From Streptomyces cinerochromogenes (lineage in GTDB: Bacteria; Actinomycetota; Actinomycetes; Streptomycetales; Streptomycetaceae), in contig NZ_BMRM01000017.1 in assembly GCF_014648635.1 (NCBI RefSeq), forward strand, positions 62,001 through 126,000: a stretch of DNA of 64,000 nucleotides, given 5' to 3'. The notes beneath the pieces are model-generated. The model was not told the DNA's origin. It saw only the letters and a list, made by a program, of their open reading frames with translations, and did no database searches. Positions within the stretch are counted from its first letter, which is position 1; each line of letters begins with the position of its first letter. This document shows, one piece after another, positions 54,740-63,003 of this stretch. Position numbers and translations under genes: made by a program.

Positions 54740-55480
54740 ATGGAGGCCCCGCCGGACAACGACGTGCTCTGGGCACGCTCCCTGCACTTCAGCCACCGCG
54801 ACGGCTCCCCCGGACTCGCCGGGGTCTCGCTCGGCGTACGGGAGGGCGAGATCCTCGCCGTCAGCGGCCCGCGCGGCAGCGGCAAGACGACCCTGCTGCG
54901 CTGCCTGTCCGGCCTGGTGCCGGTGCACAGCGGGGAGGTCTGGTTCAACAGCTCCCCCGTGCACACCCTCGGCCCGATGGCCCGCGAGCGGCTGCGCCGG
55001 GACCGCTTCGGCTGGATCGACCCCGAGCCGCTCCTGGTCCCCGAGCTGAACGTGTGGGAGAACGCCGCGCTCCCGCTGATGCTGCGCGGCACCGGCCGGC
55101 GCCGGGCCAAGGTGGCCGCGCTGGAGTGGCTGGAGCGGCTGGACGTCGGCGACCGGGCCCGCAGCCGCCCGCACGAGCTCCAGCACGCCGAGCGCCAGCG
55201 CGTCGCCATCGCCCGCGCGCTCGCCCCGGCACCCGCGGTCCTCTTCGCCGACGAGCCCACGGCGCCCCTGCACCGCGCGGACCGCGCCCACGTGCTGCGC
55301 ACCCTCACCGCGGCGGCCCGCTCGCACGGCATCACCGTCGTGCTCGCCACGCACGACCCCGACACCGCCGCCCTCGCCGACCGCACGGTGGCCCTGCTGG
55401 ACGGGCGCCGGGTGCGCACCGTGCACCTGCCGGACAGCCCCGATGCGGAAGGCCGGGCCGCGTGCTCGCTCTCCGCCTGA
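54740..55480 (+). CDS. ABC transporter ATPase with degenerate signature motif
   Basis: 246 residues, LolD/MacB-like in size. Walker A is normal (GPRGSGKTTLLR), Walker B is present (AVLFADEPTA) and the H-loop reads LATHDPDT. The signature normally written LSGGQ is instead ELQHAERQRVAIARAL, lacking both glycines. The Walker-B-adjacent PLHRAD replaces the usual LD of the D-loop. The two ATP sites may therefore be weak or regulatory. It overlaps the membrane protein downstream by 19 bases, so the two form a pair. The start MEAPPDNDVLW follows GAGG by about 9 bases. Confidence 0.87.
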   Translation: MEAPPDNDVLWARSLHFSHRDGSPGLAGVSLGVREGEILAVSGPRGSGKTTLLRCLSGLVPVHSGEVWFNSSPVHTLGPMARERLRRDRFGWIDPEPLLVPELNVWENAALPLMLRGTGRRRAKVAALEWLERLDVGDRARSRPHELQHAERQRVAIARALAPAPAVLFADEPTAPLHRADRAHVLRTLTAAARSHGITVVLATHDPDTAALADRTVALLDGRRVRTVHLPDSPDAEGRAACSLSA

Positions 55481-56823
55481 CCCGTGCCGCCCGGCCCGCC
55501 GTCCAGCTGCGCCGCCTGCTGGTGGCGGCGGCCTCGGCGGGCACCGGCTTCCTGCTGCTGTCCTGCCTCGGCTACGCCCTGAACCACCCCGAGGCCGCGG
55601 ACGCCGCCGCGCTGCGCCTGGCCTGGTGCGCGCTGCCGCTGGCCGCCACGGTGTACCTCGCGCTCGCCGTCGCCCGCACCGACCCGGGAACCCGGCCGCG
55701 CCCCGGCCTGTCCGCGGTGGGCCTGGGCCCGGCCCGGCTCATGGCTGTCTCCGCCCTGACCACGGCCCTGTCCTGCGCCCTCGGCTCGGCGCTGGCGCTC
55801 CTCTTCTTCCTGCACCTGCGCGGCGACCTCACCGGCATGCCGTTCGACGGCGCGGCGGCCGACGTCCTGGCCGCGGGCGTTCCGCTCCCGGTCCCGGCCA
55901 CGGCGACCCTCCTGGCCGTCCTGCCGGCCACGGCGACCACCACGGTGGCCGTGGCCCTCCGCCCGAAGGACCCCCGGCCGCCGGCCCGGGGCGGGCGGAG
56001 GGCCGGACGCTTCGGGGCGTACGGCGACGCGGCGAAGCGGGAGACGCCCGGGACGTACGGACGCTTCAGGGCACGCCCGGCGGCGAAACCGCTCCCGGCG
56101 GACGGCGGCGCCGCCGGTACGGACGCCCACGCGACGGCACCGCTCCCGGCGGGCGGCGGCGCCGCCGGTACGGACGGCCACGAGGCGGCACCGGGCGGCG
56201 GACCCGGCGCCGGGACCCCGGCTCCGGGTGCCGCACCACCGGCCCCCGCCGGAACCCCCGCCGGCCTCCCCTGGGGCGTCGCCCTCGTCGCCGCCGGCCT
56301 CACCGCCCACGCCTACGCCGGCCGCTCGGACCCCGCGCCCTCCCTCGTCGTACTCCTCGGCTGGCTGGTCACCGCCACCGGTCTCGTCGTGGCCTCCCCC
56401 GGCCTCACCCACCTGTGCGGGCTGCTGCTCCAGGCCTGCCGGCCGGGCGCGCTGAGGCTGCTCGCCGGCCGGGCGCTGACGACGGAGGCCGCCCGGATCG
56501 GCCGTCCGCTCGGCGTGGTCTGCGCGGTGGCGTCGGCCGGCTGTGCCACGACCGCCCTGTACGACGGCCCGGCCCCCGCCTTCGGCCCGCTGTCCGCCCT
56601 CGGCGCGCTCGTCGTCGCCGGCTCCACGGTCGCCACCCTCCTCACCGCGGCCGTGGAGGCCCGCCAGTGCCGTGCCGGCACCACCGCCGCCCTGCTCCGC
56701 CTGGGCGCGCCCGCGGGCACGCTGCGCGTGGCGGCCGCCCTCCGCGCCGCCGCCCTGCTGGCCCTGTTCGCCCCGCTCACCCTGGCGATCGCCGCGCTGT
56801 CGGTTCTGCCCCTGACCCGCTGA
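55462..56823 (+). CDS. Polytopic membrane partner of the ABC ATPase, with internal Gly/Ala repeats
   Basis: 453 residues. About eight hydrophobic segments lie in two halves (around residues 15-130 and 280-450), separated by a long hydrophilic loop rich in Pro, Gly and Ala containing two copies of a PLPA-GGAAGTD-H motif. I recognise no named family; the layout (ATPase plus large membrane protein, MacB/FtsX-like length) suggests an export or membrane-remodelling ABC pair. The GTG at 55462 has GGAAGG 11 bases upstream and lies in the ATPase 3' end. The loop is the most variable-looking part. Confidence 0.78.
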   Translation: MLALRLTRAARPAVQLRRLLVAAASAGTGFLLLSCLGYALNHPEAADAAALRLAWCALPLAATVYLALAVARTDPGTRPRPGLSAVGLGPARLMAVSALTTALSCALGSALALLFFLHLRGDLTGMPFDGAAADVLAAGVPLPVPATATLLAVLPATATTTVAVALRPKDPRPPARGGRRAGRFGAYGDAAKRETPGTYGRFRARPAAKPLPADGGAAGTDAHATAPLPAGGGAAGTDGHEAAPGGGPGAGTPAPGAAPPAPAGTPAGLPWGVALVAAGLTAHAYAGRSDPAPSLVVLLGWLVTATGLVVASPGLTHLCGLLLQACRPGALRLLAGRALTTEAARIGRPLGVVCAVASAGCATTALYDGPAPAFGPLSALGALVVAGSTVATLLTAAVEARQCRAGTTAALLRLGAPAGTLRVAAALRAAALLALFAPLTLAIAALSVLPLTR

Positions 56824-56873
56824 GGGCGGCCCGCCCGCACGGTCGCGGAAAAAAGTACGCCGATCGCCGATGA

Positions 56874-56906
56874 GTTCGGGGCGGGGCCCCGGTCTACCCC
56901 CCGAAC
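56874..56906 (+). terminator. Hairpin between the membrane protein and VOC genes
   Basis: GTTCGGGG and CCCCGAAC form a perfect 8-bp stem; the 17-base loop holds an inner CGGGGCCCCG palindrome. It may terminate the ABC pair or act as an operator of the VOC gene. Confidence 0.4.
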
Positions 56907-56948
56907 GCGACGGACGTACCGCGCACGACCCCGACGGGAGAGGCCCGC

Positions 56949-57356
56949 ATGTACCAGCAGATGATCTTCGTGAACCTGCCCGTGAACGACCTGGACGCCT
57001 CGAAGAAGTTCTTCACCGAACTCGGCTACACGATCAACCCGCAGTTCAGCGACGAGAAGGCGGCCTCCGTGGTGATCAGCGACACCATCGTCGCGATGCT
57101 GCTGACCAAGCCGTTCTACGCGACCTTCACCAAGAAGGAGATCGCCGACGCGACGACGACCAGCGAGGTGCTGATCTGTCTGAGCGCCGAGAGCCGCGAG
57201 AAGGTGGACGAGCTGGTCGACAAGGCCGTCGCGGCGGGCGGCACGGCGAGCGGCGAGACCCAGGACCACGGCTTCATGTACGGCCGCGCCTTCGACGACC
57301 TCGACGGCCACACCTGGGAGGTCGTGTGGATGGACCCGGCCGCCGTCCAGGGCTGA
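56949..57356 (+). CDS. VOC-superfamily (glyoxalase/extradiol dioxygenase fold) protein
   Basis: 135 residues, one VOC domain of two beta-alpha-beta-beta-beta modules: MIFVNLPVNDLDASKKFFTE, TIVAMLLTKPFY, then DHGFMYGRAFDDLDGHTWEVVW. The late Glu of the WEVVW strand and a DGH are where metal ligands often lie, but the first-strand ligand is not the usual His, so catalysis is uncertain. GGGAG precedes the ATG by 9 bases. The gene appears to be single. Function unknown; related proteins include antibiotic-resistance proteins and glyoxalases. Confidence 0.85.
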   Translation: MYQQMIFVNLPVNDLDASKKFFTELGYTINPQFSDEKAASVVISDTIVAMLLTKPFYATFTKKEIADATTTSEVLICLSAESREKVDELVDKAVAAGGTASGETQDHGFMYGRAFDDLDGHTWEVVWMDPAAVQG

Positions 57357-57392
57357 CCCCCGCGACCCGAACGTCCGTGCCAGCATGGGCGG

Positions 57393-58517
57393 GTGCAACC
57401 GACACCCGCCCAGCCGCCCCGTGCCGCCCACGACCGCGAGATCGAGTCCCTCGCCGAGTTCGACGAGGTGGTCGCCGAGCACGGCTCGCTCGCCCGGTTC
57501 CGTGTACAGGCCGTCGATCTGACGGACCGTACCGATGTCCTGCTCCGCCTCGACACCACGGGCGCCGTCTTCCTCGGCTGCTCGATGACCCCCGAGGCCG
57601 CCACCCGGGTCGGGGCCGCCGGGGCCCTGGTGTTCCCGCCCATACCGGGGCTCCCGTTCGACCCGTACCGCGCCTTCGCCTACACGCCCGACGAGTTGTT
57701 CGAGTCGCTGGAAGCGGGGTACGAGGCGACGCCGGACGCGCGGGCCTACGCCTGGTTCCAGCGGACGAGGGCCGACGGTGACGTCTTCGCCTCGATGCTC
57801 CGCGCGGTCCACGACGACGCCGTCTCCGACGCCCTCGACGAACTCCTCGTCGGGACCCGGGTGGTGGGCGTCATGGGCGGCCACGCGATGGCGCGCGGGA
57901 CCGACGCGTACGCCGGTGCCGCCCGGCTCGGCCGCGCGCTGACCCGCGCCGGGTTCACGGTCGCCACCGGCGGCGGACCGGGCGCGATGGAGGCGGCCAA
58001 CCTCGGCGCGTACGCCGCCCCGTTCGCCGACGGCATGCTGGACGACGCGCTCCGGCTGCTCGCCAAGGCGCCCTCGTTCCGGCCGTCGGTCACCGACTGG
58101 GCGCGCACCGCGTTCGAGGTGCGCGAACGCTGGCCGGACGGCGGGGCCTCGGTGGGCATCCCCACCTGGTTCTACGGCCACGAGCCACCGAACGCCTTCG
58201 CCGCGCACATCGCCAAGTACTTCGCCAACGCCACCCGCGAGGACGGCCTGCTGGCCCGCTCCACCGCCGGGGTGGTGTTCCTGCCGGGTGCCGCCGGGAC
58301 CGTCCAGGAGATCTTCGACAACGCGACGCCCAACTACTACGAGTCGCGCGGTGAGCCGACCCCGATGGTGCTGGTGGACAGCGGGCACTGGACGCGGGAG
58401 CTGCCCGCCTGGCCGCTGCTGCGATCGCTGGCCCGGGACAGGGCGATGGAGTCCCGTATCGCCCTTGTCGACCGGATCGAGCAGGCTCCGGAGGCGATCA
58501 AACGCCTGGGTGGTTAA
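57393..58517 (+). CDS. LOG-family Rossmann-fold protein (possible nucleotide 5'-monophosphate glycosidase)
   Basis: 374 residues. An N-terminal extension of about 150 residues precedes a lysine-decarboxylase-like/LOG fold: VGVMGGHAMARG, the family motif TGGGPGAMEAANLGA and FLPGAAGTVQEIFDN (usually PGGxGTxxE; here the second Gly is Ala). Family members remove the ribosyl phosphate from nucleotides (PpnN) or activate cytokinins. The length is closer to the PpnN type. The GTG start has CAGCAT upstream by 6 bases and no ribosome site, so it may be leaderless. Confidence 0.83.
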   Translation: MQPTPAQPPRAAHDREIESLAEFDEVVAEHGSLARFRVQAVDLTDRTDVLLRLDTTGAVFLGCSMTPEAATRVGAAGALVFPPIPGLPFDPYRAFAYTPDELFESLEAGYEATPDARAYAWFQRTRADGDVFASMLRAVHDDAVSDALDELLVGTRVVGVMGGHAMARGTDAYAGAARLGRALTRAGFTVATGGGPGAMEAANLGAYAAPFADGMLDDALRLLAKAPSFRPSVTDWARTAFEVRERWPDGGASVGIPTWFYGHEPPNAFAAHIAKYFANATREDGLLARSTAGVVFLPGAAGTVQEIFDNATPNYYESRGEPTPMVLVDSGHWTRELPAWPLLRSLARDRAMESRIALVDRIEQAPEAIKRLGG

Positions 58518-58680
58518 TAAGAGGGCAAAGTCAACGGCCGTTGACGGCCGACGCGTTGACACTACTTACGGAGCGCTTATAAACCTGAGCCTCCGGGGAC
58601 ACAGGGGCCTCACCTCATCCGTCGCCCCAACTCCCCTCCCACCCCCCGCAATTGCTCTCTGTAAAGGACAAACGTTGTCC

Positions 58681-59379
58681 ATGACTCGCCGTAGCGTACG
58701 CCGTTCCGTGCGCGTGCTGGGTGTCGCCTCCGGATCGGCGGCCCTGGTACTGGGCCTGGCCGGCTCCGCTCTCGCGTGCAACATCAAGGACTTCTCCGCC
58801 GAAGCCAAGTGCGACGGCGACAAGGGCGTCATCGTCGTCACCGACACGGACGCCTCCGCCAAGGACGCCACCGTCACCGTCTTCCTCAAGGGCGCCGGCG
58901 GCGTCGAGACCAGGATCGGCGAGCAGCCGGTCAAGGGGTCGAAGGAGGGCGCCCGGATCACCTTCGCGGAGGACTGGAAGCCCAGCGCCACCTACCGGAT
59001 CCACGTCAAGGCCGACCAGGCCGTCGACGAGGACATCCAGCCGGACCTCGTGACCCCGGCCACCGCCTGCACGACCGAGAGCCGGACCCCGACGCCCTCG
59101 GCCAGCACCACCCCGTCGCCGTCCCCGTCCCCGTCCACGTCCAGCTCCGCCCCGGCCGAGCCGGCCAGCCCGGTCCCGTCGGCCTCGCAGTCGAGCACCG
59201 CCCCGGCGGGCACCTCCGAGAACGCGCCGTCCCCGGCGGTCGGCGACTCCAACCTCGCGGAGACCGGTGCGAGCTCCAACACCGGCCTGATCGCCGGGGT
59301 CGCGGCACTCCTGGTCGTCGTCGGCGGCGGCGCGGTCTGGTTCGGCATGCGCCGCCGGGGGGCGAGCCGCAACGGCTGA
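58681..59379 (+). CDS. LAETG sortase-anchored surface protein
   Basis: 232 residues. A signal peptide (cut near ALA, residue 32) precedes a small beta-type domain of about 90 residues with one cysteine pair (CNIKDFSAEAKC) and another Cys at TACT. A Ser/Thr/Pro-rich stalk follows, then the sorting signal LAETG, a hydrophobic segment (LIAGVAALLVVVGGGAVWFG) and MRRRG. LAXTG is the class E sortase motif of streptomycetes, so it is probably linked to peptidoglycan. No sortase gene is in the window. AAAGGA lies 12 bases before this ATG and 6 before an in-frame TTG (58675), which may be the real start. Confidence 0.85.
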   Translation: MTRRSVRRSVRVLGVASGSAALVLGLAGSALACNIKDFSAEAKCDGDKGVIVVTDTDASAKDATVTVFLKGAGGVETRIGEQPVKGSKEGARITFAEDWKPSATYRIHVKADQAVDEDIQPDLVTPATACTTESRTPTPSASTTPSPSPSPSTSSSAPAEPASPVPSASQSSTAPAGTSENAPSPAVGDSNLAETGASSNTGLIAGVAALLVVVGGGAVWFGMRRRGASRNG

Positions 59380-59432
59380 GCCGCCGGGGCGTGCCGTCAC
59401 GGCCGAACCCGCACCGTCCGTCGTGGCGTGCC

Positions 59433-59466
59433 CCGGCCCGCCTCCCGCCACCGGGGGGCGGGCCGG
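59433..59466. terminator. Bidirectional hairpin between convergent genes
   Basis: CCGGCCCGCCTCCC pairs with GGGGGGCGGGCCGG at 14 positions (one GU on the plus strand) with a 6-base loop, between the LAETG gene and the isomerase-like gene. Confidence 0.8.
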
Positions 59467-59472
59467 TGTGCG

Positions 59473-60267
59473 TCAGCCGAACGAGGTCCGCTCCAGCCAG
59501 AACTCCAGCACCTCCCGCTCGCCGAGCACCTCGAGGCCGGGCGCGTCCAGCGGCAGCCGGCGGTAGAAGGCGAGCAGCAGCGGGGTGAGCGGGCCGCGCA
59601 GGGCGACCGTGGCCTTCTCGTGCCCGCGCCGCCAGCCGACGCCCTCCTCGCCCAGCTCGACGATCCACTCGGCGTTCAGGCCGGGGTCGGTGTCGGTGGC
59701 GTGCAGGTGGATCGAGCGCTGCGGGCCGCGCAGATCCCTCGCCTTGTCGGGCAGGTTGCGCTGCGCCCACTCCACGAGCTGCAGCCACTCGTCCAGCGCG
59801 TCCGCCGCGATGTCCGGCGCCACCTCGTAGGGCAGCCCGGCGGCGAGCGCGGCGTCGGCCCGGTGCACGGTGATCTCGCAGGCCATGCGGCGGGCCCAGA
59901 AACCGGTGTGCAGCATCCCGGTCCACGCCCACACCTCGGTGTCCGGGCCGGCCTCGCGCAGCGCGCCGACGACCAGTTCGCCGGTGTCGGCGAGCCACTT
60001 GTCCAGGGCCGCCGCGTCCCCGCGCTCCTGCGGGCCGGCGCCCAGCGGCACCTGCTCCGGCGGGATGTTCTCCTTGGCCCGGGTGCGCACCAGGGCGTCC
60101 ACCCAGCGCAGGGCGCCGCCCATGTGGCGCACGAGGTCTTCCAGCGACCAGTCGGGGCAGGTCGGCACGGTCGCGGACAGGTCGGCGCCGGAGGTCACCA
60201 CGGCTCTCAACTGCTCGACCTGGTGGGCGATTTCGTCGCAGTAACGGTCATGTGTGAGCAAAGGCAT
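59473..60267 (-). CDS. Mycothiol-dependent maleylpyruvate isomerase-like protein (DinB_2/MDMPI)
   Basis: 264 residues. The N-terminal DinB-like four-helix part contains TCPDWSLEDLVRHMGGALRW, where the His binds metal in the family; a second metal His fits ACEITVHRAD. The C-terminal MDMPI domain includes SIHLHATDTDPGLNAEW and an EVLGEREVLEFWLERTS end. Members use mycothiol as cofactor or are uncharacterised mycothiol transferases. The start ATG at 60267 is the first codon of the domain. It lies 25 bases after the ATPase gene stop region on the same strand and might be read through, but has no functional tie to it. Confidence 0.87.
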   Translation of the reverse strand: MPLLTHDRYCDEIAHQVEQLRAVVTSGADLSATVPTCPDWSLEDLVRHMGGALRWVDALVRTRAKENIPPEQVPLGAGPQERGDAAALDKWLADTGELVVGALREAGPDTEVWAWTGMLHTGFWARRMACEITVHRADAALAAGLPYEVAPDIAADALDEWLQLVEWAQRNLPDKARDLRGPQRSIHLHATDTDPGLNAEWIVELGEEGVGWRRGHEKATVALRGPLTPLLLAFYRRLPLDAPGLEVLGEREVLEFWLERTSFG

Positions 60268-60291
60268 GACGTCACCCTACGGGCGGGATGA

Positions 60292-61311
60292 TCAGTCCAG
60301 CACGAGGGTTTCGGTCACGTCGAACGCCACGCCGACCGGGGTGCCGGGGTCCGGTGCGTCCCGCAGCGCACAGGCCGCCTCCAGGCGCGGGCCGTCCGCC
60401 GGCTGGAGGCGGAGGGCCACATGGGTGCCCTTGAAGGTGCGGGCGGTCACCGTGCAGGGCAGTCCCTGGTCGGCCGGGACCAGCCGGACGCCGGCCGGGC
60501 GGACGAGGACCGTGCGCTCGCCCTGCGCGGAGCCGTCCGGCACCGGCAGCTTGCCCCACGGGCTGTCGGCCGCCGTCCCGGCGACGGTCGCCGGGACCAG
60601 GTTCTCGAAGCCGAGGAAGCGGGCCACGAACGCGTCGGCGGGCCGCTGCCACACGTCGAGCGGTGTCCCGGACTGCGCGATGCGCCCGTCCCGCATCACC
60701 ACCACCCGGTCGGCCAGCGCGAACGCCTCGCCCTGGTCGTGGGTGACGGCGAGCACCGTCGTCCCCAGCCGGCCGAACAGCTCCCGCAGCTCGACCACCA
60801 GCCGCTCCCTGAGCGAACGGTCGAGCTGGCCGAGCGGCTCGTCCAGCATGAGCAGCCGGGGCCGGGGGGCGAGCGCCCGGGCGAGGGCCACGCGCTGCTG
60901 CTCGCCGCCGGACAGCGAGGCCACGGCCCGCCGTGCGGCCCCCGGCAGCCCGACCAGCTCCAGCAACCGGCCGACCTCGGCGTCCCGTTCGCCCTTGGCG
61001 ACGCCGTGCATGCGCAGCCCGAAGGCGACGTTCGCGCCGACGTCCCGCTGCGGGAACAGCTGGTGGTCCTGGAACATCAGCCCGACGCCCCGCCGGTGCG
61101 CGGGTACGCCCGCCTGGTCGCGGCCGTCGAGCAGCACCCGCCCGCCCGCGAGGGGCTGGAGTCCGGCCACGGCCCGCAGCAGGGTCGACTTGCCGCTGCC
61201 GCTGGGCCCCAGGACGCACACCACCTCGTGCTCGGCGACGTCCAGGCCGACGGCGTCGAGCACGGCCCGCCCGCCGAAGCGCACGGTCGCGGCGTCCAGG
61301 CTGAGCAGCAT
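60292..61311 (-). CDS. ABC transporter ATPase, ThiQ/FbpC type
   Basis: 339 residues. Walker A GPSGSGKSTLLRA, Q-loop FQDHQLFPQ, signature LSGGEQQRVALARAL, Walker B LLMLDEPLGQLD and H-loop VTHDQGEAF are all standard; a TOBE-like C-terminal domain follows (VLVRPAGVRLVPADQG). The ATG directly abuts the stop TAG of the permease. With the double-length permease and the lipoprotein this forms a complete importer of the thiamine or ferric-iron class. The C-terminal domain is longer than in classical ThiQ (about 230 residues), nearer FbpC. Confidence 0.9.
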   Translation of the reverse strand: MLLSLDAATVRFGGRAVLDAVGLDVAEHEVVCVLGPSGSGKSTLLRAVAGLQPLAGGRVLLDGRDQAGVPAHRRGVGLMFQDHQLFPQRDVGANVAFGLRMHGVAKGERDAEVGRLLELVGLPGAARRAVASLSGGEQQRVALARALAPRPRLLMLDEPLGQLDRSLRERLVVELRELFGRLGTTVLAVTHDQGEAFALADRVVVMRDGRIAQSGTPLDVWQRPADAFVARFLGFENLVPATVAGTAADSPWGKLPVPDGSAQGERTVLVRPAGVRLVPADQGLPCTVTARTFKGTHVALRLQPADGPRLEAACALRDAPDPGTPVGVAFDVTETLVLD

Positions 61312-63003
61312 CTAGAACTCCCCGGTCCGGTCGGTGCGCAGCCGCTCCAGCACGAGCAGCGCGACGGCGCACACCACCATCAGAATCGTCGAAAGGGCCA
61401 TCGCCTGGCCGTAGTTGAGGTCACCGGGCCGGCTCAGCAGCCGGGCCACGGCGACCGGCAGCGTGGGGTTGTCGGGCCGGGCGATGAACACGGTCGCCCC
61501 GAACTCGCCGAGCGACACGGCGAACGCGAACCCGGCCGCGACCAGCAGCGCCCGCCGCACCAGCGGCAGGTCCACCTCCCGCCACACCCGCCAGGGCGAG
61601 GCGCCGAGCACGGCCGCCGCCTCCCTGAGCCGGACGTCGACCGCGCGCAGCACGGGCAGCATGGTCCGTACGACGAAGGGGGCGCCCACCAGCGCCTGGG
61701 CGAGCGGCACCAGGATCCAGGACTGGCGCAGGTCCAGCGGCGGCTTGTCGAGCGCGATCAGGAAGCCGAAGCCGACGGTCACGGCGGAGACGCCGAGCGG
61801 CAGCATCAGCAGCGCGTCGAAGCCCCGTACCAGCCGTCCCGCGTCCCGGCGGGCCAGCGCGGCGGCGGCGAGACCTCCGACCACGACGGCGATGGCGGTG
61901 GCGGCGACGGCGTACTCCAGCGAGGTCCACACCGCGTGCACGGGCGCCACCAGGAACGTACCGCCGTCCGTGTCGGCCAGCGCCCGGTAGTAGCCGAGGC
62001 CCGGCGCGTCGAGGGAGCGGCGGACGAGCACGGCGAGCGGCAGGACCAGCAGCAGGGCGACGGTGACGAGGACGCCGGCGAGCAGCGCCCACTGGCCGGC
62101 GCCGCGCGGGCGCCGGGCGGTGGTCCCCGGGTCCACGAGCCGCAGGGCGGTCTCCCTGCGCCGTACCGTCCAGGCGTGCACGGCGAGGATCGCGCCGACG
62201 GCCGCGAACTGGACGAGGGTGAGCACGGCGGCCGTGGACAGGTCGAAGACCTCGGAGGTCTGCCGGTAGATCTCCACTTCGAGGGTGGAGAAGGTGGGTC
62301 CGCCGAGGATCTGTACGACGCCGAAGGAGGTGAAGGTGAACAGGAAGACCATCAGGGCGGCGGCGGCCACGGCGGGCGCGAGCGCGGGCAGGGTGACCTT
62401 CCGCCAGGCCGTGAGCGGGGAGGCGCCCAGCATCCGCGCGGCCTCCTCCTGCCGGGGGTCGAGCTGGGCCCACAGCCCGCCGACCGTGCGCACGACGACC
62501 GCGTAGTTGAAGAAGACGTGGGCCAGCAGGATCGCCCACACCGTGGTGTCCAGCCGTACCCCCCACAGCTGGTCGAGCAGCCCGTGGTGGCCGACCAGGG
62601 CCAGGAAGGCGCTGCCGGCGACGACGGTCGGCAGCACGAACGGCACGGTGACGACGGCCCGCAGCAGCTGCCGGCCCGGGAAGTCGAGGCGGGCGACGGC
62701 ATAGGCGGCGGGCAGGGCGAGCAGCAGGGTGAGCCCGGTGGACGCGAGCGCCTGCCAGGTGGTGAACCACAGCACGTGCCGGAGGTCCGGCTGGGTGACG
62801 ACGTCCGCGATCCGCCCGAAGTGCCAGGTGCCGTCCGTCCTCAGCCCGCGCGTGACGATCGCGGCCACGGGCCAGGCGAAGAACAGCGCGAAGAACGCGA
62901 CGGGCAGGGCCATCAGCCCGAGCCGCGCCGCGTTCCCCGCGCGGTTCTTGCGCGGGGCCACGTCGGCTACTTCAGTACGAGCGAGGTCCACGACCTGACC
63001 CAC
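61312..63003 (-). CDS. Double-length ABC transporter permease, ThiP type
   Basis: 563 residues with 12 membrane segments in two homologous halves. Each half has an EAA-type loop: EEAARMLGASPLTAWRKVTL and LREAAAVLGASPWRVWREVD. This fused layout is typical of ThiP and FbpB. The start is uncertain: GTG 63003 overlaps the binding-protein gene by 37 bases, while GTG 62961 starts 5 bases after its stop; neither has a good ribosome site, and both precede the first membrane segment. The likely substrate is thiamine (or pyrophosphate), by similarity of the binding protein. Confidence 0.9.
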   Translation of the reverse strand: MGQVVDLARTEVADVAPRKNRAGNAARLGLMALPVAFFALFFAWPVAAIVTRGLRTDGTWHFGRIADVVTQPDLRHVLWFTTWQALASTGLTLLLALPAAYAVARLDFPGRQLLRAVVTVPFVLPTVVAGSAFLALVGHHGLLDQLWGVRLDTTVWAILLAHVFFNYAVVVRTVGGLWAQLDPRQEEAARMLGASPLTAWRKVTLPALAPAVAAAALMVFLFTFTSFGVVQILGGPTFSTLEVEIYRQTSEVFDLSTAAVLTLVQFAAVGAILAVHAWTVRRRETALRLVDPGTTARRPRGAGQWALLAGVLVTVALLLVLPLAVLVRRSLDAPGLGYYRALADTDGGTFLVAPVHAVWTSLEYAVAATAIAVVVGGLAAAALARRDAGRLVRGFDALLMLPLGVSAVTVGFGFLIALDKPPLDLRQSWILVPLAQALVGAPFVVRTMLPVLRAVDVRLREAAAVLGASPWRVWREVDLPLVRRALLVAAGFAFAVSLGEFGATVFIARPDNPTLPVAVARLLSRPGDLNYGQAMALSTILMVVCAVALLVLERLRTDRTGEF

